From: Candidatus Cloacimonadota bacterium
GTDB lineage: Bacteria; Cloacimonadota; Cloacimonadia; Cloacimonadales; JAIOQZ01
Length of the DNA: 42,104 nucleotides
Assembly: GCA_021108395.1 (NCBI GenBank)
Contig: JAIOQZ010000034.1
Coordinates: 1-42,104 of the forward strand
Direction: 5' to 3'
Under the pieces are notes generated by a model. It did not search any database and had not been told where the DNA came from. It saw only the letters and a list, made by a program, of their open reading frames with translations. The number at the start of each line of letters is the position of its first letter. The stretch's first letter is position 1. The position numbers were made by a program, and so were the translations under genes. Below are positions 18,160-25,852 of the stretch, in pieces.

Positions 18160-19296
18160 CTAATTATCCAGAGATGTGTCTGTTCTATGGTATATCACGC
18201 CTCGTGCGGACAGGTAGTCAAGAATTTGCGGCAGCAGAGCGGGTTGGCCGCCCAGCGTCTCCGGTGTGTGTAGTCCCGGAAGCTGAAGTGTGCCGCCCAG
18301 TGCCAGGCTGGCCACGGCGGTTGCGGTGTAGCCGGTGGTGCGCGCCATCGAGCTGACGCCGCCGGTGGTGCGGTCGAATAGCTCCCAGGTAATGCGTCGC
18401 CGCCGACCCGCCTGGTTGCCAGTCACCAGAACACGCATGGCGGTGAACTCCTCCTCGCCGTCTTCGAGCCGCCACAGTGGCAGCAGCAGGCGCGCCGTGA
18501 CATTCAGCGGAAGAACGGCTCCCTCACCCACGCTGATGGGCTTCGTATCGAGAAAACCGCTGTCGCGCAGGCTGCGCACGAGGTCGTAGTGCCCCGGCCA
18601 GCGCATGGTCTTTTCCTTCATGTGGGGTACTGGCAACCCCAGCAGGCTGCGCAGACCGTCTGTGTTACACGCTTCCAGTGTGCCCACCTGGGCGAATTTG
18701 ACCATCTCCGGCTCGCTCATGGGAGGCCGTATCACCACCTCGCCATGCTCGACCAGTCGTGCCGGGCGGATGTATTCCTGTAGCACGTCCACCGGCGAGA
18801 ACGGCGCTTTGTACTGCCAGGGCAATGCCCGCTCCACCGGCAACCCGCCCACATAGCAGGCAAAGCTTTCCACCTGCATCTCGGACAGATGATGCCCCAG
18901 CAGGATGTTGCTCATGCCAGGGGCAACGCCGCAGTCGAAGACGGCGGTGACGCCGCGTTCGAGGGCCAGCGCGTTCAGAGAATCGAGGTCGGCGGCGGCT
19001 TCGTCAAAGAAGCTGATATCGACGATGTCGCGTCCGGCGTCGATGACAGCACGCAGCGCAGCTTCACCCATGTGTCCGGGCACCGCGCCAATGACCAGGT
19101 CGGCCTCGACGCACAGTTGGCCGATGACGCCAGAGTCACGCAGGTCGGCGGTAACGGCGCGCAGACTGGTGTTCTTCGCCAGATGCGCCAGGCGGTCGGC
19201 GTCGATGTCTGCCAGGGTGACTGCGAAGCGGTCGGACAGGTCGGCGGCCATCGCCGCGCCCACCATCCCTGCGCCCAGAACGAGTACACGTTGCAT
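18160..19296 (-). CDS. Saccharopine-dehydrogenase-family oxidoreductase
   Basis: 378 residues. The N-terminal Rossmann fold has VLVLGAGMVGAAMAADL and DIDADR. The family's catalytic-domain start is FDCGVAPGMSNILLGHHL, followed by YVGGLPV. The family includes saccharopine dehydrogenase, lysine 6-dehydrogenase and related amino-acid imine reductases. The overall pattern looks closest to lysine 6-dehydrogenase-like members. I chose the ATG at 19296 because GGAGG lies just upstream. An in-frame start at 19332 has no such site. It is first in an operon with the EamA permease and the caspase-like lipoprotein. It is distinct from the saccharopine dehydrogenase at 37088-38413. Confidence 0.85.
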   Translation of the reverse strand: MQRVLVLGAGMVGAAMAADLSDRFAVTLADIDADRLAHLAKNTSLRAVTADLRDSGVIGQLCVEADLVIGAVPGHMGEAALRAVIDAGRDIVDISFFDEAAADLDSLNALALERGVTAVFDCGVAPGMSNILLGHHLSEMQVESFACYVGGLPVERALPWQYKAPFSPVDVLQEYIRPARLVEHGEVVIRPPMSEPEMVKFAQVGTLEACNTDGLRSLLGLPVPHMKEKTMRWPGHYDLVRSLRDSGFLDTKPISVGEGAVLPLNVTARLLLPLWRLEDGEEEFTAMRVLVTGNQAGRRRRITWELFDRTTGGVSSMARTTGYTATAVASLALGGTLQLPGLHTPETLGGQPALLPQILDYLSARGVIYHRTDTSLDN

Positions 19297-19352
19297 GGAG
19301 CCTCCACTCAGATTGCTGTCCGCACAATGCAAGGGTGCAAAGGTTTGGCAAG

Positions 19353-19382
19353 AAAAAAGCGCCGCGCTATGGAGCGCGGCGC
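19353..19382 (-). terminator. Rho-independent terminator of the first FG-GAP gene
   Basis: On the minus strand a perfect 10-bp GC stem (GCGCCGCGCT / AGCGCGGCGC, loop CCAT) is followed by six Ts. It lies 18 bases after the stop of the FG-GAP gene at 19400-20926. Confidence 0.92.
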
Positions 19383-19399
19383 TGTATCGTGTTGACGGT

Positions 19400-20926
19400 T
19401 TACTTCATCAGGATGCCCTTGCGCAGGTACACCTCGCCGCCTGTCTCGAGACGGAAGAGATATACGCCGGAGCTGGCTGGCTCACCCTGGGAGTCGAGGC
19501 CGTCCCAGACCACGCGGTGTTCACCGGCGGAGCGCAGGCCCTTGTCGAGCACCTGTACGCGGCGGCCACGCAGGTTATACACGCTCAGGCGCACGGTCGC
19601 TTCTTCGGCCAGGCTGTAGGCCACAGTCGTGCTGGGATTGAACGGATTGGGGAAGGCGGCCTGCAAAGCAGTACCTGCCGGTATTCCTGGAATAGTGTCT
19701 TCGTCGATGGCAACATCTGAATATTCAAACAAATACGCAGAGCCGGAATTGTCTCCATTATCATCATCATGAAAAGCCCCAACAACAGCATAATCACCGG
19801 AGATTGAAACTGTGTGTCCGAACAAGTCGCCAATCGCTCCATCATCAGCAGTCAATTTTGCCTGCTGGGACCAGACAGTTCCGCTTCGATGAAACATATA
19901 CGCAGAGCCGGATAAGTTTCCATTATCATCATCGCAGGAAGCCCCAACAACAGCATAATCACCGGAGATTGAAACTGAATATCCGAACAAGTCTTCATCA
20001 GCACCATCATCAGCAGTCAATTTTGCCTGCTGGGTCCAAGCTGTTCCAATTCGATGAAACACATACGATGAGCCAGAAATGACATCATTATCTTCATCGC
20101 CAAATGCCCCGACAATGGCATCATCGCCTGAGATTGAAACTGAGTGTCCGAACATGTCGTAAGCGGCTCCATCAGCAGCAGTCAATTGTGTCTGCTGGGT
20201 CCAGACTGTTCCGCTTCGATGAAACATATACGCAGAACCGGAGAAGTCCCCATTAACATCATCGCCCCATGCCCCGGCAATGGCATCATCGCCTGAGATT
20301 GAAACTGAGTAGCCGAAATTATCGCCATGGTTGCCATCCTCAGGAGCCAATTTACCTGCTTGTGTCCAGACAGTTTCATTTCTATAAAAAATATACGAGG
20401 AGCCGGAACGGACTCCATTCGCTTCATTGAAGAAAGCACCAATAATAGCATATTCGCCGGAGATCGAAACGGAGTAGCCGAAGTTGTCGTCAGTGGCTCC
20501 ATCAGAAGCAGTCAATTTTGCTTGCTGACTCCAGTCTGTTTCGCTTCGATGAAATATATACGCAGAGCCGGAAAGGTTTCCATTATCATCATCGCCAAAA
20601 GCTCCAACAACAGCATAATCACCGGAGATCGAAACGGAGTAGCCGAAACTGTCCATAGCGTCTCCATCAGCAGCAGTCAATTTTGCCTGCTGGGACCAGA
20701 CAGTTCCGCTTCGATGAAATATATACGCAGAGCCGGAATTGTCTGCATTATCATCATCGTCATGAGCCCCAACAATAGCATAATCACCGGAAATTGAAAC
20801 TGAGACGCCGAAATTATCACCAGCGACTCCATCATCGGCAAGAGCCTTGTAAGCTTGCTCCCAGTCGGCAGATAGCCACACAGATGTAAGGAGTGTGAGC
20901 GTGAGTATAATCAGTAGCTTTTTCAT
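19400..20926 (-). CDS. Secreted seven-bladed FG-GAP propeller protein with FlgD-like sorting tail (1)
   Basis: 508 residues. A signal peptide (MKKLLIILTLTLLTSVWLSA) precedes seven repeats of about 56 residues, each with a DxFGxSVSISGDYAIVGA core and acidic Ca-binding-like loops (DDDNGxxSGSAYIFHR), so one complete beta-propeller resembling FG-GAP/integrin-alpha blades. The C-terminal FlgD-like domain has FPNPFNPSTTVAYS and ends RKGILMK. I chose the ATG at 20926 because GGAGG lies 8 bases upstream. The ATG at 20941 overlaps that site. It is probably secreted or surface-bound. It has its own promoter and terminator, so it is expressed alone. Confidence 0.9.
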   Translation of the reverse strand: MKKLLIILTLTLLTSVWLSADWEQAYKALADDGVAGDNFGVSVSISGDYAIVGAHDDDDNADNSGSAYIFHRSGTVWSQQAKLTAADGDAMDSFGYSVSISGDYAVVGAFGDDDNGNLSGSAYIFHRSETDWSQQAKLTASDGATDDNFGYSVSISGEYAIIGAFFNEANGVRSGSSYIFYRNETVWTQAGKLAPEDGNHGDNFGYSVSISGDDAIAGAWGDDVNGDFSGSAYMFHRSGTVWTQQTQLTAADGAAYDMFGHSVSISGDDAIVGAFGDEDNDVISGSSYVFHRIGTAWTQQAKLTADDGADEDLFGYSVSISGDYAVVGASCDDDNGNLSGSAYMFHRSGTVWSQQAKLTADDGAIGDLFGHTVSISGDYAVVGAFHDDDNGDNSGSAYLFEYSDVAIDEDTIPGIPAGTALQAAFPNPFNPSTTVAYSLAEEATVRLSVYNLRGRRVQVLDKGLRSAGEHRVVWDGLDSQGEPASSGVYLFRLETGGEVYLRKGILMK

Positions 20927-20955
20927 GTTTCTAACCTCCATAACATTGTAAACGA

Positions 20956-20984
20956 AGATTAGATGGCGTTTTCTGTATTGTCAA
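20956..20984 (-). promoter_or_regulatory. Putative sigma70-type promoter of FG-GAP gene 1
   Basis: On the minus strand a perfect TTGACA (20979-20984) is followed after 17 bases by TAATCT (20956-20961), ahead of the GGAGG-ATG at 20926. The -10 is poor (3 of 6). It lies directly after the terminator T-run of the upstream gene. Confidence 0.4.
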
Positions 20985-20985
20985 C

Positions 20986-21057
20986 AAAAAAAGCGCCGCG
21001 CTCTGTAGAAGATGCACGGCGAAGAAGCAAAAGCGCCGCGCTATGGAGCACGGCGCT
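20986..21057 (-). terminator. Tandem terminators of FG-GAP gene 2
   Basis: On the minus strand, a first hairpin (11-bp stem with one GU pair, 21032-21057) is followed by TTTT. A second hairpin (8-bp stem, 20993-21021) is followed by seven Ts (20986-20992). Both are inside repeat R2. Confidence 0.8.
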
Positions 21058-21073
21058 GTATCTCGTTAACGGT

Positions 21074-22579
21074 TTACTTCATCAGGATGCCCTTGCGCAG
21101 GTGCACCTCGCCGCCAGTTTCGAGGCGGAAGAGATATACGCCGGAACCGGCCTGCTCGCCCTGGGTGTCGAGGCCGTCCCAGACCACGCGGTGTTCACCG
21201 GCAGAGCGCAGGCCTTCGTCGAGCACCTGTACGCGGCGGCCACGCAGGTTATACACGCTCAGGCGCACGGTCGCTTCTTCGGCCAGGCTGTAGGCCACGG
21301 TGGCGCTGGGGTTGAACGGATTGGGGAAGGCGGCCTGCAAAGCAGTTCCCATTGGCTCAGGAGATAAATCTTCGTCGATGGCAACATCAGAGTACTCAAA
21401 CATATACGCAGAGCCGGAGTCTTCTCCATTATCATCATCGCCATAAGCCCCAACAATCGCATAATCACCGGAAATTGAAACAGGGAAGCCGAACTCGTCG
21501 TCTTCGGCTCCATCATCAGCAGTCAATTGTGCCTGCTGGGTCCAAGTTGTTCCGCTTCGATGAAACATATACGCAGAGCCGGTATATTCATCATCGCCCC
21601 AGGCTCCAACGATAGTATAATCACCGGAGATTGAAACTGAGATGCCGAACCTGTCCCAAGCTGCTCCATCATCAGCGGTCAATTTTGCCTGCTGTGTCCA
21701 GACAGTTCCACTTCTATGAAACATATACGCAGAGCCGGTATATTCATCATCGCCCCAGGCTCCAACGATAGTATAATCACCGGAGATTGAAACTGAGATG
21801 CCGAACCTGTCCCAAGCTGCTCCATCATCAGCGGTCAATTTTGCCTGCTGTGTCCAGACAGTTCCACTTCTATGAAACATATACGCAGAGCCGGTACTAT
21901 ATCCATTATCATCATCACCCCAAGCTCCAACAACAGCATAATCACCGGAGATTGAAACTGAGTTGCCGAAAAAGTCATCAGTGGCACCATCATCAGCCGT
22001 TAATTCTGCCTGCTGAGTCCAGACTGCTCCGGTTCGAAAAAATATGTACACCGAGCCGGAATCGTTTCCATTATCATCATCGCCACGAGCACCAACAATC
22101 ACATAATCATCGGAGATTGAAACTGACATGCCGAAATAGTCGCCCTCGGCTCCATCATCGGCAGTCAATTTCGCCTGCTGTGTCCAGACAGTTCCGTTAC
22201 GGTAAAATATATACGCTGAACCGGAATAGTCGCCATTATCATCATCGAAAAAAGCCCCAACGATAGCATAATCACCGGAGATTGAAACTGAGCAGCCGAA
22301 TTCGTCGTAAGCGGCTCCATCATCAGCAGTAAGTTTTGCCTGCTGGGCCCAGGTTCCGTCATTTCGATAGAATATATACGCCGAGCCGGACCTGTATCCA
22401 TTATCATTATCGTGAACAGCCCCAACAATAGCATAATCGCCGGAGATTGAAACTGAGACGCCGAAATTATCACCAGCGACTCCATCATCGGCAAGAGCCT
22501 TGTAAGCTTGCTCCCAGTCGGCAGATAGCCACACAGATGTAAGGAGTGTGAGCGTGAGTATAATCAGTAGCTTTTTCAT
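21074..22579 (-). CDS. Secreted seven-bladed FG-GAP propeller protein with FlgD-like sorting tail (2)
   Basis: 501 residues. Same plan as its neighbour: identical signal peptide, seven FG-GAP-like blades (cores such as DEFGCSVSISGDYAIVGA) and a FlgD-like tail ending RKGILMK. Its first about 44 codons are base-identical to FG-GAP gene 1, and its tail to the C39-type gene (repeat R2). Blades 5 and 6 are identical because of a 156-bp tandem duplication at 21560-21896. The start at 22579 is chosen because of the GGAGG 8 bases upstream. It probably presents variable propeller surfaces for binding. No ligand can be inferred. Confidence 0.9.
   Translation of the reverse strand: MKKLLIILTLTLLTSVWLSADWEQAYKALADDGVAGDNFGVSVSISGDYAIVGAVHDNDNGYRSGSAYIFYRNDGTWAQQAKLTADDGAAYDEFGCSVSISGDYAIVGAFFDDDNGDYSGSAYIFYRNGTVWTQQAKLTADDGAEGDYFGMSVSISDDYVIVGARGDDDNGNDSGSVYIFFRTGAVWTQQAELTADDGATDDFFGNSVSISGDYAVVGAWGDDDNGYSTGSAYMFHRSGTVWTQQAKLTADDGAAWDRFGISVSISGDYTIVGAWGDDEYTGSAYMFHRSGTVWTQQAKLTADDGAAWDRFGISVSISGDYTIVGAWGDDEYTGSAYMFHRSGTTWTQQAQLTADDGAEDDEFGFPVSISGDYAIVGAYGDDDNGEDSGSAYMFEYSDVAIDEDLSPEPMGTALQAAFPNPFNPSATVAYSLAEEATVRLSVYNLRGRRVQVLDEGLRSAGEHRVVWDGLDTQGEQAGSGVYLFRLETGGEVHLRKGILMK
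21560..21896 (-). repeat. Exact 156-bp tandem duplication of one propeller blade
   Basis: Bases 21560-21740 recur at 21716-21896 with a period of 156 bp (52 codons) and no mismatch found. It encodes blades 5 and 6 of the FG-GAP protein. Other blades differ at many positions, so this copy is recent. Confidence 0.9.
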
Positions 22580-22608
22580 GTTTCTAACCTCCATAACATT
22601 GTAAACGA

Positions 22609-22637
22609 AGATTAGATGGCGTTTTCTGTATTGTCAA
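22609..22637 (-). promoter_or_regulatory. Putative promoter of FG-GAP gene 2
   Basis: The same TTGACA-17-TAATCT as at 20956-20984, duplicated with repeat R2. It lies between the upstream terminator and the GGAGG-ATG at 22579. Confidence 0.4.
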
Positions 22638-22638
22638 C

Positions 22639-22710
22639 AAAAAAAGCGCCGCGCTCTGTAGAAGATGCACGGCGAAGAAGCAAAAGCGCCGCGCTATGGA
22701 GCACGGCGCT
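22639..22710 (-). terminator. Tandem terminators of the C39-type gene
   Basis: Copy of the hairpin pair at 20986-21057. GC stems are followed by T-runs on the minus strand, ending in seven Ts at 22639-22645, just after the stop codon at 22727. Confidence 0.8.
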
Positions 22711-22726
22711 GTATCTCGTTAACGGT

Positions 22727-25666
22727 TTACTTCATCAGGATGCCCTTGCGCAGGTGCACCTCGCCGCCAGTTTCGAGGCGGAAGAGATATACGCCGGAAC
22801 CGGCCTGCTCGCCCTGGGTGTCGAGGCCGTCCCAGACCACGCGGTGTTCACCGGCAGAGCGCAGGCCTTCGTCGAGCACCTGTACGCGGCGGCCACGCAG
22901 GTTATACACGCTCAGGCGCACGGTCGCTTCTTCGGCCAGGCTGTAGGCCACGGTCGTGCTGGGGTTGAACGGGTTGGGGTAGTTGCCCTGTAGCGCGGTA
23001 ACCATGTCCGGTTCAGGCACATCGTCACCACCAGGATTCTCTGGTGTAACCAGCACCTGTATGGGGCCGAACAGTCTGCTGCTGCCGTCGAGGTCAACAC
23101 CCTCGAGCCAGTAGCTGTAGGTGGTTTCCTGCTGCACATCGCTGTCGATGTAGCGGTAGCTCTGTTGCGCGGGCAGGTTTTGCGCCGGAATGAGCGCCGG
23201 CGTGAGCAGCGTTGCCGTATCGAGGTTGTCTTCGGTGTGGCGATAGAGATTGTAGCCGGCGACGTTGACTTCACTCTGGGCGATCCAGTCGAGCTGGACA
23301 GCGCCCTCGGCAGTCACCACAGCGTCAAAGCTGGACAGGGTGACGGGCAGTGTGTGGTCGCTGTCGCCAGTGAAGGCGAACTCGCTGAACGAGTTGACGT
23401 TGCAGTAGAGGTAATCGTCGGCGTCTCCGTTGGTGCCGTTGGCGTCATGATATAACAGCGCGGCCAGGAATACGAAGTCGCCCAGGCCGTAGTCGGCACG
23501 TCGCCAGATGTCGATGCCGGTGACGGCGCCGTTGGCGTAGCCTAGGAATATATCCTGATCGATACCGCCGCCGGCGAGCGCTTCGAGCTCGTCAATGTTG
23601 AAGCGCAGCTCGGCGTTGGTGAAGGTGAAGCCGGTGTTGTTGGTGATAACCACGCTGAAATCGCCGGTATAGGTGGAGGCGAGGAAAGCCGCGCCGGGGT
23701 TGCTGGGTAGGCCGGTGAGGTCGTCAACCGTCACGTCATTGCCGCCGCCACCGGCGACGCCGGTGAAATTGAAATCGAGGGCGACTTCGGGTATAACCAC
23801 ATCGCCATTACTCGCGGTGGCGGTACCGGTGTTCTCCGGCGGCATGGCCGGGGTGGTAAACTGTAGGGTGGGACCGTAGGCGATGCCGACGCCGTTGACC
23901 GCATAGGCGCACACGTTATAGGTGGCGCTTTCATTCAGGCCCGTGATGGTCGTGTCGTAGCTGCCGATCGCGTCAATGTTGTCGCCGGCATGTGAACCCG
24001 TGATATCCGGCGTGGTCGGGGCAATCGCCCAGCACACGCCCTTGTCGATGATTGGCATCCCGCCGTCGCTGGTGATATTGCCGCCGCTTTCGGCGCGGTG
24101 GTAGAGCACAGACCACGGCGTGGTGGTGCTGATGATGACGGGCGGTGTGGCGCCTTCGTGCACCGATATGTTGTCGATGTGGCAGTAATGGGGGGGGCCA
24201 TAGCCATTGTGGAAGAATCGTACACGCACGTTCTGGCCGGCATAGGCCGTCAGGCTTAGTGACCGCGTGTTCCAGGGGACAGAGGAGGTCGGCTGCTCGG
24301 CATACACCTGATGCCAGGTACCGCCGCTGTCTTCAACCATTACCCAGAAGTTGTTGTACCACGCGAGGGAGTTGTAGCCCAGGCGGTAGTCGAACTGTAG
24401 CTCAGGCGCCGCCAGGGCGCCCAAATTCACATTCAGGTCGGCGAACTGGGTGAAGTCTTCGTTGGCGCCGCCGGGTTGGGCTTTAGTCCACATACTGGGG
24501 AGGTCGGTTCCGCCCACTGAGGTGAAGCCGAAGCCGACGAGGGTGGTCAGCTCGAGACCGTATGTACCGTAGTGGGCCGACGAGGCCGTGACATCGCTGA
24601 CGTAGTCGTCGCTGTGCTTCCACAGTCGCCAGTCTGCGTCTGGATAACCCGCTTCAAAGTCTTCGACGTAGGGCGAACTGGCGTAGGCGTGGTTTTCGGT
24701 TACAAGAACCGCAACTCCATAGTGCGCCATGCCGCTGTAGCTCGTACCCCAGACCATCGAGTGTTGACTGAAGTCCCATGTGTCGTGCAGATAGACGGTA
24801 TTGGTCGCATCATCGTAGCCCATACCCAGCATCGTATGGCCGTCAACCTGAATGAGCACCGGGCGCCCCGCGTCGATCTCCTGTGTGTACTCGGCAAAGG
24901 TGAAGCCGCTGGGATTGCCACTGTACCCCAGAATGTACTGGTTGAAGTTCGAGTAAACCTCGTAACCGCGGCTCTCCACGAATAACCGGAAGCCACGCAC
25001 TCCGTCGCGACGACGAGTACCGGGAGGATTGCTCTCTGCGCTGGTGTAGTCATACAGGCGCGATCCGCCGGTGTTGTTATAGAAGGTTGTGCTGCCGTCG
25101 GAGCTGTTCCAGTAGTCCTGGTTGGTGCCCATGTAGTCGCCGGTGCAGTCGCCCTGCACATGACTCGGCCAGGGGCCGTCGAGGAGGGGATCGTTACCGC
25201 TGTTGCCGTAGGATACCCAGTAGTTGTTCACATGGCCGTTGATAATACGGCCGTCGATGCCGATCTGGGTGGCGCTGAGCGGACAGCGGTAGTTGCCCTG
25301 AACGTCGAAACCCCAGTAGTTCGTCCCAGCGGTAGGCAGCGGAAAGACCCCGCCAGTTGTGGGGCCGGCATAGACATTGTCCAGACCAACGCGGTCGAGA
25401 TAACCCGCATACATGGCGGCGCTGGTGGCCGAGCAGCCGTAGGCCCAGTCGAGCGCCGGGACGTTCGGCAAAATGACGGTTGCGCGGGTGGGTACGGCCA
25501 CCGGCATGGTGTAGTCGGGCTTTGCCATAGGTGCGATGATACCGACGATCTCGGTGCCGTCGGGCAGCGTGATCCGGTCAACGATGTACTGCTCGAGGCT
25601 GGGCTCGACGGCCGTAAGCATGGCGCTAAACAGCAAAGTAACGCAGACAAATGATAACAAACGCAT
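22727..25666 (-). CDS. Secreted C39-like cysteine peptidase with adhesion domains and FlgD-like sorting tail
   Basis: 979 residues. A signal peptide spans about 1-20. The papain-like C39-type domain (about 55-330) shows the expected catalytic set: Cys78 in WAYGCSATSAAMYAGYL, His in QVDGHTMLGMGYD, and Asp in YLHDTWDF. A MAM/jelly-roll-like domain with EDFEAGYPDADW (about 335-515), a fibronectin-like domain (about 520-610), a beta-sandwich (about 640-790), another fibronectin-like domain (about 795-885) and a FlgD-like tail ending RKGILMK follow. Unlike the C25 protein, its catalytic residues look intact, so it is probably an active extracellular peptidase. A GAGGGGG site precedes the ATG. It has its own promoter (25684-25712). 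Confidence 0.88.
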   Translation of the reverse strand: MRLLSFVCVTLLFSAMLTAVEPSLEQYIVDRITLPDGTEIVGIIAPMAKPDYTMPVAVPTRATVILPNVPALDWAYGCSATSAAMYAGYLDRVGLDNVYAGPTTGGVFPLPTAGTNYWGFDVQGNYRCPLSATQIGIDGRIINGHVNNYWVSYGNSGNDPLLDGPWPSHVQGDCTGDYMGTNQDYWNSSDGSTTFYNNTGGSRLYDYTSAESNPPGTRRRDGVRGFRLFVESRGYEVYSNFNQYILGYSGNPSGFTFAEYTQEIDAGRPVLIQVDGHTMLGMGYDDATNTVYLHDTWDFSQHSMVWGTSYSGMAHYGVAVLVTENHAYASSPYVEDFEAGYPDADWRLWKHSDDYVSDVTASSAHYGTYGLELTTLVGFGFTSVGGTDLPSMWTKAQPGGANEDFTQFADLNVNLGALAAPELQFDYRLGYNSLAWYNNFWVMVEDSGGTWHQVYAEQPTSSVPWNTRSLSLTAYAGQNVRVRFFHNGYGPPHYCHIDNISVHEGATPPVIISTTTPWSVLYHRAESGGNITSDGGMPIIDKGVCWAIAPTTPDITGSHAGDNIDAIGSYDTTITGLNESATYNVCAYAVNGVGIAYGPTLQFTTPAMPPENTGTATASNGDVVIPEVALDFNFTGVAGGGGNDVTVDDLTGLPSNPGAAFLASTYTGDFSVVITNNTGFTFTNAELRFNIDELEALAGGGIDQDIFLGYANGAVTGIDIWRRADYGLGDFVFLAALLYHDANGTNGDADDYLYCNVNSFSEFAFTGDSDHTLPVTLSSFDAVVTAEGAVQLDWIAQSEVNVAGYNLYRHTEDNLDTATLLTPALIPAQNLPAQQSYRYIDSDVQQETTYSYWLEGVDLDGSSRLFGPIQVLVTPENPGGDDVPEPDMVTALQGNYPNPFNPSTTVAYSLAEEATVRLSVYNLRGRRVQVLDEGLRSAGEHRVVWDGLDTQGEQAGSGVYLFRLETGGEVHLRKGILMK

Positions 25667-25683
25667 AAATCCCCCTCAGGTAG

Positions 25684-25712
25684 TTTATATTGCACTATTA
25701 CTCAATTCGCAA
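25684..25712 (-). promoter_or_regulatory. Putative sigma70-type promoter of the C39-type gene
   Basis: On the minus strand TTGCGA (25707-25712) and TATAAA (25684-25689) are separated by 17 bases, 18 bases before the start codon. Matches are 4 of 6 and 5 of 6. Transcription would start very close to the ribosome site. Confidence 0.45.
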
Positions 25713-25805
25713 GCAGGCTGGTTCACGAGATATTACTCTCAGAAAACCAGATACAAGAGTGTAGCGATGAGCGGCAACCTGTAAAGTTATTTCGCGCAAG
25801 CAGGC

Positions 25806-25832
25806 AAAAAAAACGCCGGAAACGTTCCGGCG
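25806..25832 (-). terminator. Rho-independent terminator after the second aconitase-family gene
   Basis: CGCCGGAA and TTCCGGCG form a perfect 8-bp stem with a 3-base loop. On the minus strand eight Ts follow (25806-25813). It lies 20 bases after the stop of the gene at 25853-27625. A TTTT on the plus side could allow weak bidirectional use. Confidence 0.92.
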
Positions 25833-25852
25833 CTGTTTTATCGCGGTTGTGC

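Larger units (their letters stand above)
20793..21301 (-). repeat. Direct repeat R2, copy 1 (509 bp)
   Basis: Identical by eye to 22446-22954, offset 1653 bp. In minus-strand order it holds the sorting tail of the second FG-GAP gene, its double terminator, a promoter, the ribosome site, the signal peptide and the first about 44 codons of the first FG-GAP gene. Identity ends at 20792/22445 (A versus G) and 21302/22955 (G versus C). Confidence 0.93.
22446..22954 (-). repeat. Direct repeat R2, copy 2 (509 bp)
   Basis: Second copy of 20793-21301. In minus-strand order it carries the sorting tail of the C39-type gene, its double terminator, promoter, ribosome site and the start of FG-GAP gene 2. 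Confidence 0.93.
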
